DNA from: Fen-1359 sp963710355
GTDB lineage: Bacteria > Planctomycetota > Phycisphaerae > Sedimentisphaerales > Anaerobacaceae
Reading direction: 5' to 3'
NCBI GenBank assembly: GCA_963710355.1
Contig: CAVPZU010000002.1
Coordinates: forward strand, 172,810 to 236,809
DNA length: 64,000 bases
Position numbers and translations under genes: made by a program. The notes beneath the pieces were generated by a model. That model worked only from the letters and a program-made list of their open reading frames with translations, was not told where the DNA came from and searched no databases. Shown piece after piece: positions 25,283 through 33,898 of this stretch. Every line of letters begins with the position of its first letter. The stretch's first letter is position 1.

Positions 25283-26325
25283 TGGAAAGCTTAAGCCTGC
25301 AACAAAAACAAATTCTTTTTGATTATTGTCTCGGCATCGCATCAGAAGAGGAATCGGCACAGGCACAGGAACTTATTTTTTCAAACGAACAGGCGGCACA
25401 ACTGCATAACAAGCTCAAGGTCGTTTTCACACCCCTCGACAGCCTGCCGGAACACACCTGCCCTGACCACCTTGAAGAAAAAACAATTGCCAGGCTCAAG
25501 GCTGCGGCACATTCGAGCCAGATGAAATTGCAGCAGCTAATCGCAGCCGAGCAGATGAAAGACATTTCGGCGAGAACCCGCCGTTCGTATGGCGGGCTGC
25601 GAAGCTTCGGCAAAATCGTCGCAGCAGCGGCTGTTATCGTCCTTGTCGCAGGCACATATTTTACAACGACCGGTTATATGAGGCAGCAATCCTGGCAGAC
25701 CGCCTGCAATGCACAACTGCAAAGAATCGGCTCCGGACTGGCCAGCTACCGCAACGACAATAACGGCGAGCTTCCTATGGTTGCAACGACGGCAGGCGAC
25801 CCGTGGTGGAAGGTCGGCTACAAACCCGAAAGCAATGAAAACCAATCCAATACCAGACATATCTATCTGCTGGTCAAAAACGGTTACGTAGGGCCGGCAG
25901 AATTTATCTGCCCCGGCACAAAAACGGTAAACGCCGCTGATCTGGAAAAAATACAATTCGGGCAACTACGCGATTTCCCGGGCAGGCAGTTTGTAAGCTA
26001 TAGTTTCAGAATCCGCTGCCTTAAAACCACCGATATGCAGACTGCATGCAGGGGAGTTTTAATGGCGGATATGAACCCTCTGTTTGAGCATCTGCCGAAG
26101 GAATTTGAGCAGTTTAAACTCCAGTTAGATGAAAGACTTAAAAAGCTGAACAGTATAAATCACAATCGTCGAGGCCAGAATATTCTGTTCGATGACGGCA
26201 GCGCCGGTTTTGTCAAAACGCGGTCTGTCGATAATGATGACGATATTTTTACACTTCAGAACACAACTCTTTACAAGGGCAACGAAAGGCCCGACCACGA
26301 AGCGGACGCCTTCCTCGCCCCGTAA
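25279..26325 (+). CDS. Anti-sigma-like membrane protein with pseudopilin-like C-terminal domain
   Basis: A 348-residue protein coupled to the ECF sigma gene by ATGA overlap. Residues 1-110 are cytoplasmic and helical (LFDYCLGIASEEESAQAQEL), as in zinc-less anti-sigma domains. One membrane helix follows (IVAAAAVIVLVAGTYF). The outer part begins CNAQLQRIGSGLASYRNDNN and continues GELP with FICPGT, the pattern of planctomycete pseudopilin/DUF1559-type heads, here attached to a non-pilin membrane anchor. This suggests the anti-sigma factor senses an envelope or secretion state. That role is inferred from gene pairing and layout. Confidence 0.7.
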   Translation: MMESLSLQQKQILFDYCLGIASEEESAQAQELIFSNEQAAQLHNKLKVVFTPLDSLPEHTCPDHLEEKTIARLKAAAHSSQMKLQQLIAAEQMKDISARTRRSYGGLRSFGKIVAAAAVIVLVAGTYFTTTGYMRQQSWQTACNAQLQRIGSGLASYRNDNNGELPMVATTAGDPWWKVGYKPESNENQSNTRHIYLLVKNGYVGPAEFICPGTKTVNAADLEKIQFGQLRDFPGRQFVSYSFRIRCLKTTDMQTACRGVLMADMNPLFEHLPKEFEQFKLQLDERLKKLNSINHNRRGQNILFDDGSAGFVKTRSVDNDDDIFTLQNTTLYKGNERPDHEADAFLAP

Positions 26326-26365
26326 GCCGTGACTCGTGGCTCGTCGCTCGTGACCCGTCAAGTCT

Positions 26366-26481
26366 AATTAAGCCACAGAGGACACAGAGCACACAGAGAA
26401 ATTTTGACACGGATTTACACGGATTATCTGTGTCTAATTTCTTCGTGATTTCGAATCTTCGTGGTGAAAAATCCTGTTAAT
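26366..26481 (+). repeat. Dispersed 'CACAGAG / CACGGATTTACACGGATT' repeat, copy 1
   Basis: The sequence AGCCACAGAGGACACAGAG, then GACACGGATTTACACGGATT. Near-copies are at 31499-31588 (AGCCACAGAGGCCACAGAG, then GACACGGATTTACACAGATT), and shorter pieces at 20202 and 38597. It is non-coding and lies between genes. Confidence 0.6.
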
Positions 26482-26505
26482 CGTGTCTGAAAAATTTCCG
26501 GCCTG

Positions 26506-27036
26506 TCAGAAATGGAAGATATGTTTTTGAGCAAAGTGAAAAGACCGGTTGAGCATCAAAAAGAATATTATAATCAGGATTATCAAAATGACGGTGAACA
26601 GCCAGTGGTGAGCGCGGAAGCGTTTAAGAGACGGTGCAAAGGCGACAAGAGCGAGAAGAGCGGCAAGGACGCCAGCGGCGTCCCAGCTTGCCCGCTGCCA
26701 GTAAGAGCCTCCAAGATGCAGCCACATACCGAATTCGTCAAAAGTAAGAGCCAGGCCTATGCCGTAAAGACAGGCGGAAATTGTAAGCTCTTTTCCGACA
26801 GGTCTCTTAAACAGCAAATAGGCCCCCACCGCAGAAAGAAGAAAGATGCCGTAATTGAGGTGGTGGATGTGGGTGCCGCCGATATGAAGAAAGATGTCGG
26901 GGATTTTTCGTAAGATAATCAGAAAAACGACAAGCCTTGCGAGGATAAAGGTCAAAAGAAACGCCACAAGGACAACTCTTGCAAGGCTGTAAAAAGCGGG
27001 CTGCTGCGGTTCGCAATTTTCGAGATTGTCGTTCAT
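26506..27036 (-). CDS. Conserved-looking integral membrane protein with His-rich loop
   Basis: A 176-residue protein with about five membrane helices (VVLVAFLLTFILARLVVFLI, ISACLYGIGLALTFDEFGMW, VLAALLALVAFAPS, LFTVILIILIIIFFLML). Between helices 1 and 2 is HIGGTHIHHLNYGIFLL, a His-rich motif that could bind metal. I do not recognise the family or its function. It lies upstream of queG on the same strand (27-bp gap). Confidence 0.65.
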   Translation of the reverse strand: MNDNLENCEPQQPAFYSLARVVLVAFLLTFILARLVVFLIILRKIPDIFLHIGGTHIHHLNYGIFLLSAVGAYLLFKRPVGKELTISACLYGIGLALTFDEFGMWLHLGGSYWQRASWDAAGVLAALLALVAFAPSLKRFRAHHWLFTVILIILIIIFFLMLNRSFHFAQKHIFHF

Positions 27037-27063
27037 AAAGAAACTCGTTTTATAAAGTATCTG

Positions 27064-28056
27064 TTAATCCGGTTTTTTATTGTCTATATTCTGAAGGCAT
27101 ATTTTAGCATTTCTCTTAAGTCTTTCAAGGCCGATACGTTTGAGGGGAGAATCGGCGAATCTTTCATCAAAATCGCTCTGTTTCATTTTCAGGATTTCGG
27201 AAAGGTCGCAGCAGGCTTTTTGAGGGTAAAATTTGAAATGCTTGTTTCGGCAAAGAGGTGCGATTTTTTGATAAGGGCAGGCGAGGATACATTCTTCGCA
27301 GCCGAAAAGGCGGTCGCCAATTTTGGAGGCGAGGGTTGCGGGTATGTCAGACTTGTGTTCGATTGTCAGATAGCTGATGCATTTATTGGCATCGAGCAAG
27401 CCGTCAGGACGCAAGGCGCCGGTTGGGCAATTTTTTATACATTTATCACAGTTTCGGCAATCCGGCTCGATTGGATTACCAGGTTCAAGAGCGATTGTGG
27501 TGATGATTTCGCCGAGGAGAAGCTGTGGGCCGAGCTGCGGATTTATAAGAAGATGGTTTTTTCCGATAAAGCCGAGGCCGGCGCGGGCAGCAAAGGCCTT
27601 TTCGGCAAGCGGAGCAGAATCGACGCAGATTTTGAATTTATGATTTTCGCCGGCGACGGAGGTGATAAAATCGGCAAGTTTCCAGAGATTATTTTCAATA
27701 AATGTATGGTAATCCTCATACTGGGCGTAGGATGCGATTTTACCGGAATTACCTTTCTTCGAGTAAAGCGGGTATTGCAGATTGCTTCGCTTCGCTCGCA
27801 ATGACATAGAAATACCAGGCGGTTTGTAATTTAAGGCGGCAACGATTATGGATTTTGCACCATCGAGCAAAAGAGAAGGGTTAATGCGTTTATCAAAATT
27901 TTTATAAAAGAAATTCATCTGTGCGGCGAGGCCATTGTCAAGCCAATCTTTGAAAACAGAAATCTGCCCGGCATCGAGGGGGTCGGCGGTTGTGATGCCG
28001 ACCATGTCAAGGCCGATTTCGAGAGCCTTTTGTTTAATTTGATTCGTCAGATTCAA
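27064..28056 (-). CDS. queG: Epoxyqueuosine reductase QueG with repeat-derived insertion
   Basis: A 330-residue cobalamin-dependent iron-sulfur enzyme for the last step of queuosine tRNA modification. Two 4Fe-4S motifs are visible: CRNCDKCIKNCPTGAL and GCEECILACP. The N-terminal half has the family AKSIIVAALNYKPPG and CVDSAPLAEKAFAARAGLGF then IGKNHLLINP. Between NYKPPG and GKIASYAQYEDYH lies an extra ~20-residue segment (SLRAKRSNLQ...) encoded by a dispersed repeat at 27781-27805; the family normally has a short loop here. The start is TTG at 28056; no nearby ATG gives a complete N-terminus. Confidence 0.92.
   Translation of the reverse strand: MNLTNQIKQKALEIGLDMVGITTADPLDAGQISVFKDWLDNGLAAQMNFFYKNFDKRINPSLLLDGAKSIIVAALNYKPPGISMSLRAKRSNLQYPLYSKKGNSGKIASYAQYEDYHTFIENNLWKLADFITSVAGENHKFKICVDSAPLAEKAFAARAGLGFIGKNHLLINPQLGPQLLLGEIITTIALEPGNPIEPDCRNCDKCIKNCPTGALRPDGLLDANKCISYLTIEHKSDIPATLASKIGDRLFGCEECILACPYQKIAPLCRNKHFKFYPQKACCDLSEILKMKQSDFDERFADSPLKRIGLERLKRNAKICLQNIDNKKPD
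27781..27805 (+). repeat. Palindromic repeat inside queG
   Basis: A 25-bp sequence starting ATTGCTTCGC and ending GCTCGCAATGAC, with ATTGC/GCAAT ends inverted. It resembles a widespread bacterial repeat read as 'SLRAKRSNL' when translated on the minus strand. It lies in frame within queG. Confidence 0.6.
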
Positions 28057-28181
28057 TTACGCCGTCCTGAAACAAGTGACGAGGTCATTATAATATTTTA
28101 AGATGAAAAAGTCATCAGGCAGTTGTAAATTGTGATACAAAGGATTAAGATAAACAATTGATTGCTGCAAGGAGTTTTTTT

Positions 28182-29054
28182 ATGTCAGAAGAGATAATAG
28201 GAATCATAGGCGGGACGGGGCTTGGGGATGCACTGGCCGATAGAATAAAGAATGTAAGAATAAAAAAGGTGGCAACGCCTTTTGGCAGGCCCAGCGATGA
28301 TATTCTGGTAGGCAGATTCGGAAAGAGGACGATTGCCTTTATAAATCGACACGGGCGGGGACATAAATTCGGGCCGAGCGAAGTGCCGTTCGCCGCCAAT
28401 ATCTTTGCGTTAAAAAAGATCGGGGTCCGCACAATTATCAGCACCGGCGCAGTCGGGTCGCTTTGTGAAAAGATTAAGCCGGCAGAACTGGTGGTTGTTG
28501 ACCAGTTCATCGACAAGACATATCGGCGGCAGAGCAGTTTTTTTGGCGGTTTCGGGGCGGTTCACTGCGAGATGAGCGAGCCTGTATGCAAAAGACTGGG
28601 GAAGGTAATCACAGAGGCCGGCAAAGGAATTGGGGTAAAAGTGCATCCCAAAGGCACTTATGTGTGTATGGAAGGGCCGCAGTTTTCTACGCGGGCAGAA
28701 TCGCTGATGCACAAAGGCTGGGGCGGGGACCTGATTGGGATGACGGCGATGCCGGAGGCAAAGCTGGCAAGAGAGGCACAGGTTTGCTATGAATTTATCG
28801 CGCTGGTGAGCGACTATGACTGCTGGCGGGAACATAAAGCGACAGACAAACAGACGCTATTGGGTGAGATTATCGCAAATATGCAGACGGCGACGAAAAA
28901 TTGTATGGCTCTGCTAAGGGCGGTGCTGGGAGGCGATGAAGAAATCGGAAGCGAGAGATGCGGATGCAGAAAAGGATTGCAACTGGCAGTGTGGACGAAA
29001 GTGGAACAAATAAATCAAACTTCGAAAAGAAAGTTGAGGATTTTGTTTGAATAA
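28182..29054 (+). CDS. mtnP: S-methyl-5'-thioadenosine phosphorylase-type enzyme
   Basis: A 290-residue purine nucleoside phosphorylase-family protein that splits methylthioadenosine into adenine and methylthioribose-1-phosphate in methionine salvage. Motifs: IGIIGGTGLGD at the phosphate loop, RHGRGHKFGPSEVPFAANI, STGAVGSL, YVCMEGPQFSTRAES and the base-binding region DLIGMTAMPEAKLAREAQV with VSDYDCW. 'MTAMPE' and 'SDYDCW' favour MTA over inosine. The ATG at 28182 is preceded by AAGGAG and is chosen over an upstream frame. The last ~30 residues (CRKGLQLAVWTK...) are not conserved. Confidence 0.9.
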   Translation: MSEEIIGIIGGTGLGDALADRIKNVRIKKVATPFGRPSDDILVGRFGKRTIAFINRHGRGHKFGPSEVPFAANIFALKKIGVRTIISTGAVGSLCEKIKPAELVVVDQFIDKTYRRQSSFFGGFGAVHCEMSEPVCKRLGKVITEAGKGIGVKVHPKGTYVCMEGPQFSTRAESLMHKGWGGDLIGMTAMPEAKLAREAQVCYEFIALVSDYDCWREHKATDKQTLLGEIIANMQTATKNCMALLRAVLGGDEEIGSERCGCRKGLQLAVWTKVEQINQTSKRKLRILFE

Positions 29055-29159
29055 CGCAGGGACTTGACTATAATTCGTATGATGATATATTATGCAAAAA
29101 GTTCGAGAAGGGTTATTTTGTCTGTAAGATAAAAAGAAGGTATTGAAAGGATAATTACT

Positions 29160-29585
29160 ATGAAAAAAGGATTCGAAAAGGCTTTAATTCTGAGTTTGAG
29201 CATTGCGGTAGTATTATTGATTACCGCAGGTTGTCAGGAGCAGACGACGACAACACAGAAGACCACCATAAAAGCGGCTGATAAGGCGGGCAAACAAGTG
29301 GTAATAAAGACGGAGGCCAAGCAAACGAGCGACAAAACAGCCAAAACAATAGGGGCAGAGAATATTGAACTGAAGAAACAACTTGCCGCCAAAGACAGCC
29401 AGATAGAGAGTCTTAAAAAGACACTTGAGAAATATGAAGCAGAAAAAGCTGCTGCGGAAAAAGAGACGGACTCTATCGGCGAAGAGACAATGAGGATATT
29501 TGAGGAAAACATAAAACTGCAGGAAGACGTTAACAACCTCAAGAATCAGATAGAACAGTCAAAGGCGGGAGATAAGCCAAAATAG
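29160..29585 (+). CDS. Small coiled-coil lipoprotein
   Basis: A 141-residue predicted lipoprotein. The signal ends LLITAGC, Cys being the lipidation site. The rest is Thr/Lys-rich, then a coiled coil from ~65 to 135 (ENIELKKQLAAKDSQIESLK, IFEENIKLQEDVNNLKNQIE). It resembles Lpp-like or outer-membrane-anchored coiled-coil proteins only in style; no family is recognised. A good ribosome-binding site, GAAAGGA, lies 8 bp before the ATG. Confidence 0.7.
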   Translation: MKKGFEKALILSLSIAVVLLITAGCQEQTTTTQKTTIKAADKAGKQVVIKTEAKQTSDKTAKTIGAENIELKKQLAAKDSQIESLKKTLEKYEAEKAAAEKETDSIGEETMRIFEENIKLQEDVNNLKNQIEQSKAGDKPK

Positions 29586-29704
29586 CGTACAGCGTATAAT
29601 TGTTAGTGCATAGGGATTAGAGAAATCCGAAGCACGATCCGCCGCAGGCGGGTCGAACCATTTAGGATTTCGTGTTTAGAATTTAGGATTTCATTGGCGA
29701 CGAG

Positions 29705-31480
29705 TCACGAGCCGGAGTCACATATCTTCCGGACGGCCTTGAAGGGGTCAGGCAATTTATCATTTGGGTCTCGTCTCCGCATAGCAGCGACAACGAGACC
29801 TGCAAAGAGAGGCGAGGGCCGAAGCGGCCGAGACGTCAGGCAGGGATGGGCCTGTGTGCCAACAAAAAACGGATGCGAGGGCAGCTCTAAAATCTGCATA
29901 ATGGGCTGATTGGGGGCCTTACCTGAAAAGACAAGACCTGCCTTTTCGAGCCTCTCGATGTAAGAAGGCGTCACTTCATAACGATGTCGGAAGCGGAGTC
30001 GCACCGTTGAAGCCTTTCCGAAGAGTTCCGAGGCAATAGTGTCTGGTTTCAGTTCGACATCTCTTCCGCCGAGCCTCATATTTCCGCCGAGGCCTTCAAT
30101 TTCTTTCTGTTCGGGCAAGATGTCAATGACAGGTTCGGGACAATGCGGGTCTATCTCGGTGCTGTTGGCATTTTTCAGGCCACAGAGATTGCGGGCAAAT
30201 TCGATAACGGCCATTTGGAATCCGAAGCACAGGCCGAGGTAAGGCAGATTATTCTCTCTTGCGAATTTTATGCAGGCGATTTTACCGGCGGCGCCGCGAG
30301 TTCCAAAGCCGCCCGGGACGATGATGCCGTCAACGTCCGAAAGATGACCAGCTGCGTTTGAGTCGGTAATAGATGTTGTTTCAATCCATTTTATTTTTAC
30401 ATTACAGCCGAGAGTGATGCCGACGTGCTCAAGTGCGTTGATTATCGAGGCGTAGCTGTCGCGAACGGTGGTGTATTTGCCTGTGACGCCGATGGTGACA
30501 TCGCGTTTTGCCGTTCCGATTTTGTCGATAAAATCGCTCCATTTTGCCCAGGCCTTTCGCTCGTGGTAGAGGTTGATTCTGTCCTCGATTTTGAGCATTC
30601 GGATGACTTCAAAATCGATTTTGGATTCTCGCAGGGCCGTCGGGATTGTATAAATGCTCGCCGAATCGCTCATAGAAAAGACTCTTTCATAAGGAACATT
30701 GCTGTAAAGGCTGATTTTCTGCCGCACCTTTTCGGAAACCGGACTTGTGGCCCGGCAGGCGATAATATCGGGCTGGATGCCAAGCTGCAGAAGCTGCTTG
30801 ATGCCGAGCTGGGCGGCCTTCGATTTCTGCTCGCCTAAAATTTTCGGTTCGAGGATGTAAGTGAGAGCAACGAAGCAGCAGCTATTTGGGCCTTCCTCGT
30901 AGGCAAGTTCCCGCATAGCCTCGATGAAGTAGGCATTTTCGAGGTCGCCGACGGTGCCGCCGATTTCGACGAAGACTATGTCAGCTTCGCTTTTCTGCGC
31001 GAGGGTTCGCAATTTGAGTTTCACCTCGCCAGTGACGTGCGGAATCATCTGGACGTCGCGGCCGAGGTAATCGCCGTGGCGTTCCTTGTTCAGGACGGTG
31101 CTGAAGACCTGGCCGCTGGTGGCGAAGTTGTCTTTCGAGAGGTCCATATCGAGCAATCGCTCGTAAGTGCCGAGGTCCATATCGCATTCCATACCATCGT
31201 CGAGGACAAAGACCTCGCCGTGGCGGAAGGGATTTAGCGTGCCGGAATCGATGTTCAGATAGCCTTCAAGCTTTATGGGTGCGACTTTGAGGCCTTTATC
31301 CTGCATCAATTTGGCAAGACAGGATGAAAATATGCCTTTGCCCAGGCCGCTCATCACCGTGCCGAGAACGATGCAGTATCGGGTTTTGCCTTTTTTATAG
31401 CCCGGCGGAAACGGCGAGAAAAATTCGCTTTCTATCGACGCATCGCTTACCGAAGCCAGCAGGTCGTTATCCTTCGACAT
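29705..31480 (-). CDS. pyrG: CTP synthase, divergent form
   Basis: A 591-residue enzyme converting UTP, ATP and glutamine to CTP. The N-terminal synthetase domain is recognisable but divergent: it reads TVMSGLGKGIFSSCL where most have GGVVSSLGKGI, and LNIDSGTLNPFRHGEVFVLD then DGMECDMDLGTYER where most have AETDLDLGHYER. The Mg-binding Asp/Glu pattern is kept. The C-terminal glutaminase has LGLCFGFQMAV (nucleophile Cys) and HPFFVGTQAHPCLTSRP. There is an extra ~30-residue N-terminus and a C-terminal extension running into repeats. ATG at 31480. It is read in the same direction as kdsB upstream. Confidence 0.92.
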   Translation of the reverse strand: MSKDNDLLASVSDASIESEFFSPFPPGYKKGKTRYCIVLGTVMSGLGKGIFSSCLAKLMQDKGLKVAPIKLEGYLNIDSGTLNPFRHGEVFVLDDGMECDMDLGTYERLLDMDLSKDNFATSGQVFSTVLNKERHGDYLGRDVQMIPHVTGEVKLKLRTLAQKSEADIVFVEIGGTVGDLENAYFIEAMRELAYEEGPNSCCFVALTYILEPKILGEQKSKAAQLGIKQLLQLGIQPDIIACRATSPVSEKVRQKISLYSNVPYERVFSMSDSASIYTIPTALRESKIDFEVIRMLKIEDRINLYHERKAWAKWSDFIDKIGTAKRDVTIGVTGKYTTVRDSYASIINALEHVGITLGCNVKIKWIETTSITDSNAAGHLSDVDGIIVPGGFGTRGAAGKIACIKFARENNLPYLGLCFGFQMAVIEFARNLCGLKNANSTEIDPHCPEPVIDILPEQKEIEGLGGNMRLGGRDVELKPDTIASELFGKASTVRLRFRHRYEVTPSYIERLEKAGLVFSGKAPNQPIMQILELPSHPFFVGTQAHPCLTSRPLRPSPLFAGLVVAAMRRRDPNDKLPDPFKAVRKICDSGS

Positions 31481-31498
31481 AGTTCAATCCTTATCTTA

Positions 31499-31588
31499 TT
31501 ATGCCACAGAGAATACTCATATATTTTAGCCACAGAGGCCACAGAGAAATCAATTTTTTTTAGACACGGATTTACACAGATTAACACT
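31499..31588 (+). repeat. Dispersed 'CACAGAG / CACGGATTTACAC' repeat, copy 2
   Basis: ATGCCACAGAGAATACTC, AGCCACAGAGGCCACAGAG, then GACACGGATTTACACAGATT. It matches the copy at 26366-26481. Located between pyrG and kdsB. Confidence 0.6.
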
Positions 31589-31589
31589 G

Positions 31590-32441
31590 TTAATTTTTTG
31601 CTTTTTTGTATCTTTTAACAAATTCGGCGTATTGGTCAGGGGTGTCGATGCCGGTGGATGCCCGCTCAACAATGCCGACAAGTATTGTAAAGCCATTTTC
31701 AATTACACGCAACTGCTCAAGTGATTCTGTTTTTTCGAGCATCGAGGGCGGCAGTTTTGTAATCTTGAGCAAAAAATCCTTGCGATAGGCGTAAATACCC
31801 AGATGCCGCAGGTAATTTTTAATCGGGCCTACTCCGCCAGCAGAGCGGTCATAAGGAATAACGGAGCGGGAAAAATAGATGGCGGTTCCGCAATCAGTTT
31901 TGAGTTTTGAGTTTCGAGTTTCGAGTTTAATGCTACCCGCTGTACGCTCTACGCTATATGCTACTATCACTTTTACGATTGCAGGGTCGGCGATTTGGTC
32001 GGCGTTTTGGAAAGGAGCAGCGAGAGTGGCCATTCCATAGTTTTTAGCTTTTAGTTTTGAGTTTTGAGCTTCCAACATAAGGTTGGCTAAAAAATCGATG
32101 CTCGAAGGTTCAATTTCGGGTTCATCGCCCTGTAGATTTATGACAATATCATTAGCGTTCAGCGGGTAGCGTATAGCGTTTAGTTTTCCGACTGCTTCTG
32201 CAACTCTATCGGTTCCGCTCTGAAGAGCGGGTGAGGTAAGCACGGCCTCTGCGCCGAAGGATTTTGCGGCATCAACGACTCGGCTGTCATCGGTTGCGAT
32301 AATTACCTTGTGCGGCAGTTTGGCCCGGCAGGCCTTTTCCCAGACGTGCTGGACGAGGTATTTACCGGTATCTTTGGCGAGAACCTTTGCGGGAAATCTT
32401 GTCGAAGCGAAACGAGCAGGGATACAGACAACAATCTTCAC
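31590..32441 (-). CDS. kdsB: 3-deoxy-manno-octulosonate cytidylyltransferase with repeat-derived insertions
   Basis: A 283-residue enzyme activating Kdo as CMP-Kdo for lipopolysaccharide; the family is usually ~250 residues. Motifs present are IPARFASTRFPAKVLA, VIIATDDSRVVDAA, NLQGDEPEIEPSSID and YFSRSVIPYDRS. Three extra in-frame segments interrupt the usual sequence: NAIRYPLNAN before the QGDEP motif, EAQNSKLKAKN after the next helix, and TAGSIKLETRNSKLKT before the YFSR motif. Each is encoded by AT-rich or GCGTATAGCG-type repeats that also occur between genes. GTG start with GGAAG upstream. Implies the organism makes Kdo-containing lipid. Confidence 0.9.
   Translation of the reverse strand: MKIVVCIPARFASTRFPAKVLAKDTGKYLVQHVWEKACRAKLPHKVIIATDDSRVVDAAKSFGAEAVLTSPALQSGTDRVAEAVGKLNAIRYPLNANDIVINLQGDEPEIEPSSIDFLANLMLEAQNSKLKAKNYGMATLAAPFQNADQIADPAIVKVIVAYSVERTAGSIKLETRNSKLKTDCGTAIYFSRSVIPYDRSAGGVGPIKNYLRHLGIYAYRKDFLLKITKLPPSMLEKTESLEQLRVIENGFTILVGIVERASTGIDTPDQYAEFVKRYKKAKN
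31893..32190 (-). repeat. Three repeat insertions inside kdsB
   Basis: 31893-31968 and 32035-32085 carry GAGTTTTGAGTTT-type repeats, with a GCGTATAGCG-type repeat at 31940-31968. 32157-32190 carries an AGCGTATAGCG copy. Their reading frame is open and their translation is inserted into KdsB at three different loops. Confidence 0.65.
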
Positions 32442-32557
32442 GGTTTAGCTTCCTTGCAACAGAGTAAAAAATTCAGAGGCAATGGTAAGAAAAAAGCAGG
32501 AAATTGTCAACTTTTAAATAACAGATAGGTAGCAAAATCGTCGAACGGTTGTCCGCC

Positions 32558-32582
32558 GTGGCGGACGAGGCTCGTCCGCCAC
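32558..32582 (-). repeat. Hairpin after the efflux permease gene
   Basis: An 11-bp perfect inverted repeat, GTGGCGGACGA and TCGTCCGCCAC, with a 3-nt loop, just beyond the stop of the permease gene on the minus strand. There is no U-run, so termination is uncertain; it also belongs to the CCGCC/GGCGG palindrome family. Confidence 0.5.
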
Positions 32583-32586
32583 AAGT

Positions 32587-33888
32587 TTATTCGTGTCGGA
32601 GAGATTCGATTGGGTCCATATTAGCGGCACGGTAGGCGGGATACAGGCCGAAAGTTATGCCGACCAGAGCGCTGATGCCGAAGGCAAGCAGCAGCGAACT
32701 GAAGGTTATGACGGTGGGCATATTACTAAAACGAGTGACAACAAAGGGGATAAAAACACCGAGGAGGATGCCGAGTAAGCCGCCGAGAAATGTAAGAAGC
32801 AGCGTTTCCGAGAGGAACTGGAAAATGATGTCGATTTTTCTTGCGCCGAGGGCCCTTCGGATGCCGATTTCTCTTGTTCTTTCGCTGACGGTGGCAAGCA
32901 TAATGTTCATAATTCCTATTCCGCCGACAATCAGGGAAATGGCGGCGATTGAGCCGAGGACGATGCTGAATATTTGCTGGGTTCGTTTTGCCCGCTGGAG
33001 GAGTTCGAGAGGCACGATAATCTGGTAATCACTTTTTTTGTGGAATCTGCCCATAAGGTCGGATACAAATTTATCTGCCGCCAGGACTCTTTCGGTTTTG
33101 TCAACCTTGACGATGATTTCCTCGAGTTCAACCCTCTCAATTCTGCCTCCGCTTCCGCCGCTAATCTGTATGGTGATTTCGCCGAATCTGTCTTTGACGG
33201 TGGTAATTGGTATATAAATATTGCCGGCATTTGCAGAGCCTTTTTGCGAAGAATCGCTTTTTTCGCTGCCGGCAGACTGGAGGCTGGCAAGCTGGCTTGT
33301 GGCAGAGACAATGCCGACTACCTGGTAATAGTCTTTTGCGATTTTCACGCTGCGGTTTAGCGGGTCATCAAAGAGGAATAGTTGTTTGGCAACATTTTCA
33401 TCAATAACACAAACACCTTGTTTGTAGGTCATATCCGTGCTGCTGAGGAATCTGCCGGCCTCTACTTTAAGCGACCAGATAGAGGTGAACCAGGGAACGG
33501 TGCCAATAACATCGACGGGTAATTGACGGCCGCGATACCATGCCTGCTGAGCGATGTGCCGATTCGGAACAACGACCTCAATACCAGCGATGGTAGTCTT
33601 GAGCCTTTCGGCGTCTGCGTAAGTAAGGCCGTATTCCCACATCCTTTGCGACTGCTGGCTTGTGGTTTTGTCTTCGGGAGGCTGAATGGTCTTCAAGATA
33701 ATGTTCTGAGTGCCGAGAGATGCAAATTCCTGCTGGGCCCTGCGGCTTGCGCCTTCGCCAATGGCGAGCATAGCAATAACGGAAGAGACGCCGAAAATTA
33801 TCCCGAGAGCGGTAAGGACGGAACGGAGCTTGTGCATCCAGAGGCTTTTGATACCAAGTTTAGTAATTTTTTTCAGGCGAAAGAACAT
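32587..33888 (-). CDS. MacB-type ABC transporter permease
   Basis: A 433-residue FtsX-fold permease: one N-terminal helix (KLRSVLTALGIIFGVSSVIA), a large periplasmic domain (~60-310) and three C-terminal helices. The conserved stretch VGGIGIMNIMLATVSERTRE is followed by IGIRRALGARK and ends DPIESLRHE. These are hallmarks of the MacB/LolE superfamily, which transmits conformational force to periplasmic partners. The ATG at 33888 follows the ATPase stop by 10 bp; a longer frame would overlap it. Last gene of the TolC-MFP-ATPase-permease operon. Confidence 0.92.
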   Translation of the reverse strand: MFFRLKKITKLGIKSLWMHKLRSVLTALGIIFGVSSVIAMLAIGEGASRRAQQEFASLGTQNIILKTIQPPEDKTTSQQSQRMWEYGLTYADAERLKTTIAGIEVVVPNRHIAQQAWYRGRQLPVDVIGTVPWFTSIWSLKVEAGRFLSSTDMTYKQGVCVIDENVAKQLFLFDDPLNRSVKIAKDYYQVVGIVSATSQLASLQSAGSEKSDSSQKGSANAGNIYIPITTVKDRFGEITIQISGGSGGRIERVELEEIIVKVDKTERVLAADKFVSDLMGRFHKKSDYQIIVPLELLQRAKRTQQIFSIVLGSIAAISLIVGGIGIMNIMLATVSERTREIGIRRALGARKIDIIFQFLSETLLLTFLGGLLGILLGVFIPFVVTRFSNMPTVITFSSLLLAFGISALVGITFGLYPAYRAANMDPIESLRHE

Positions 33889-33898
33889 AATATACCGT

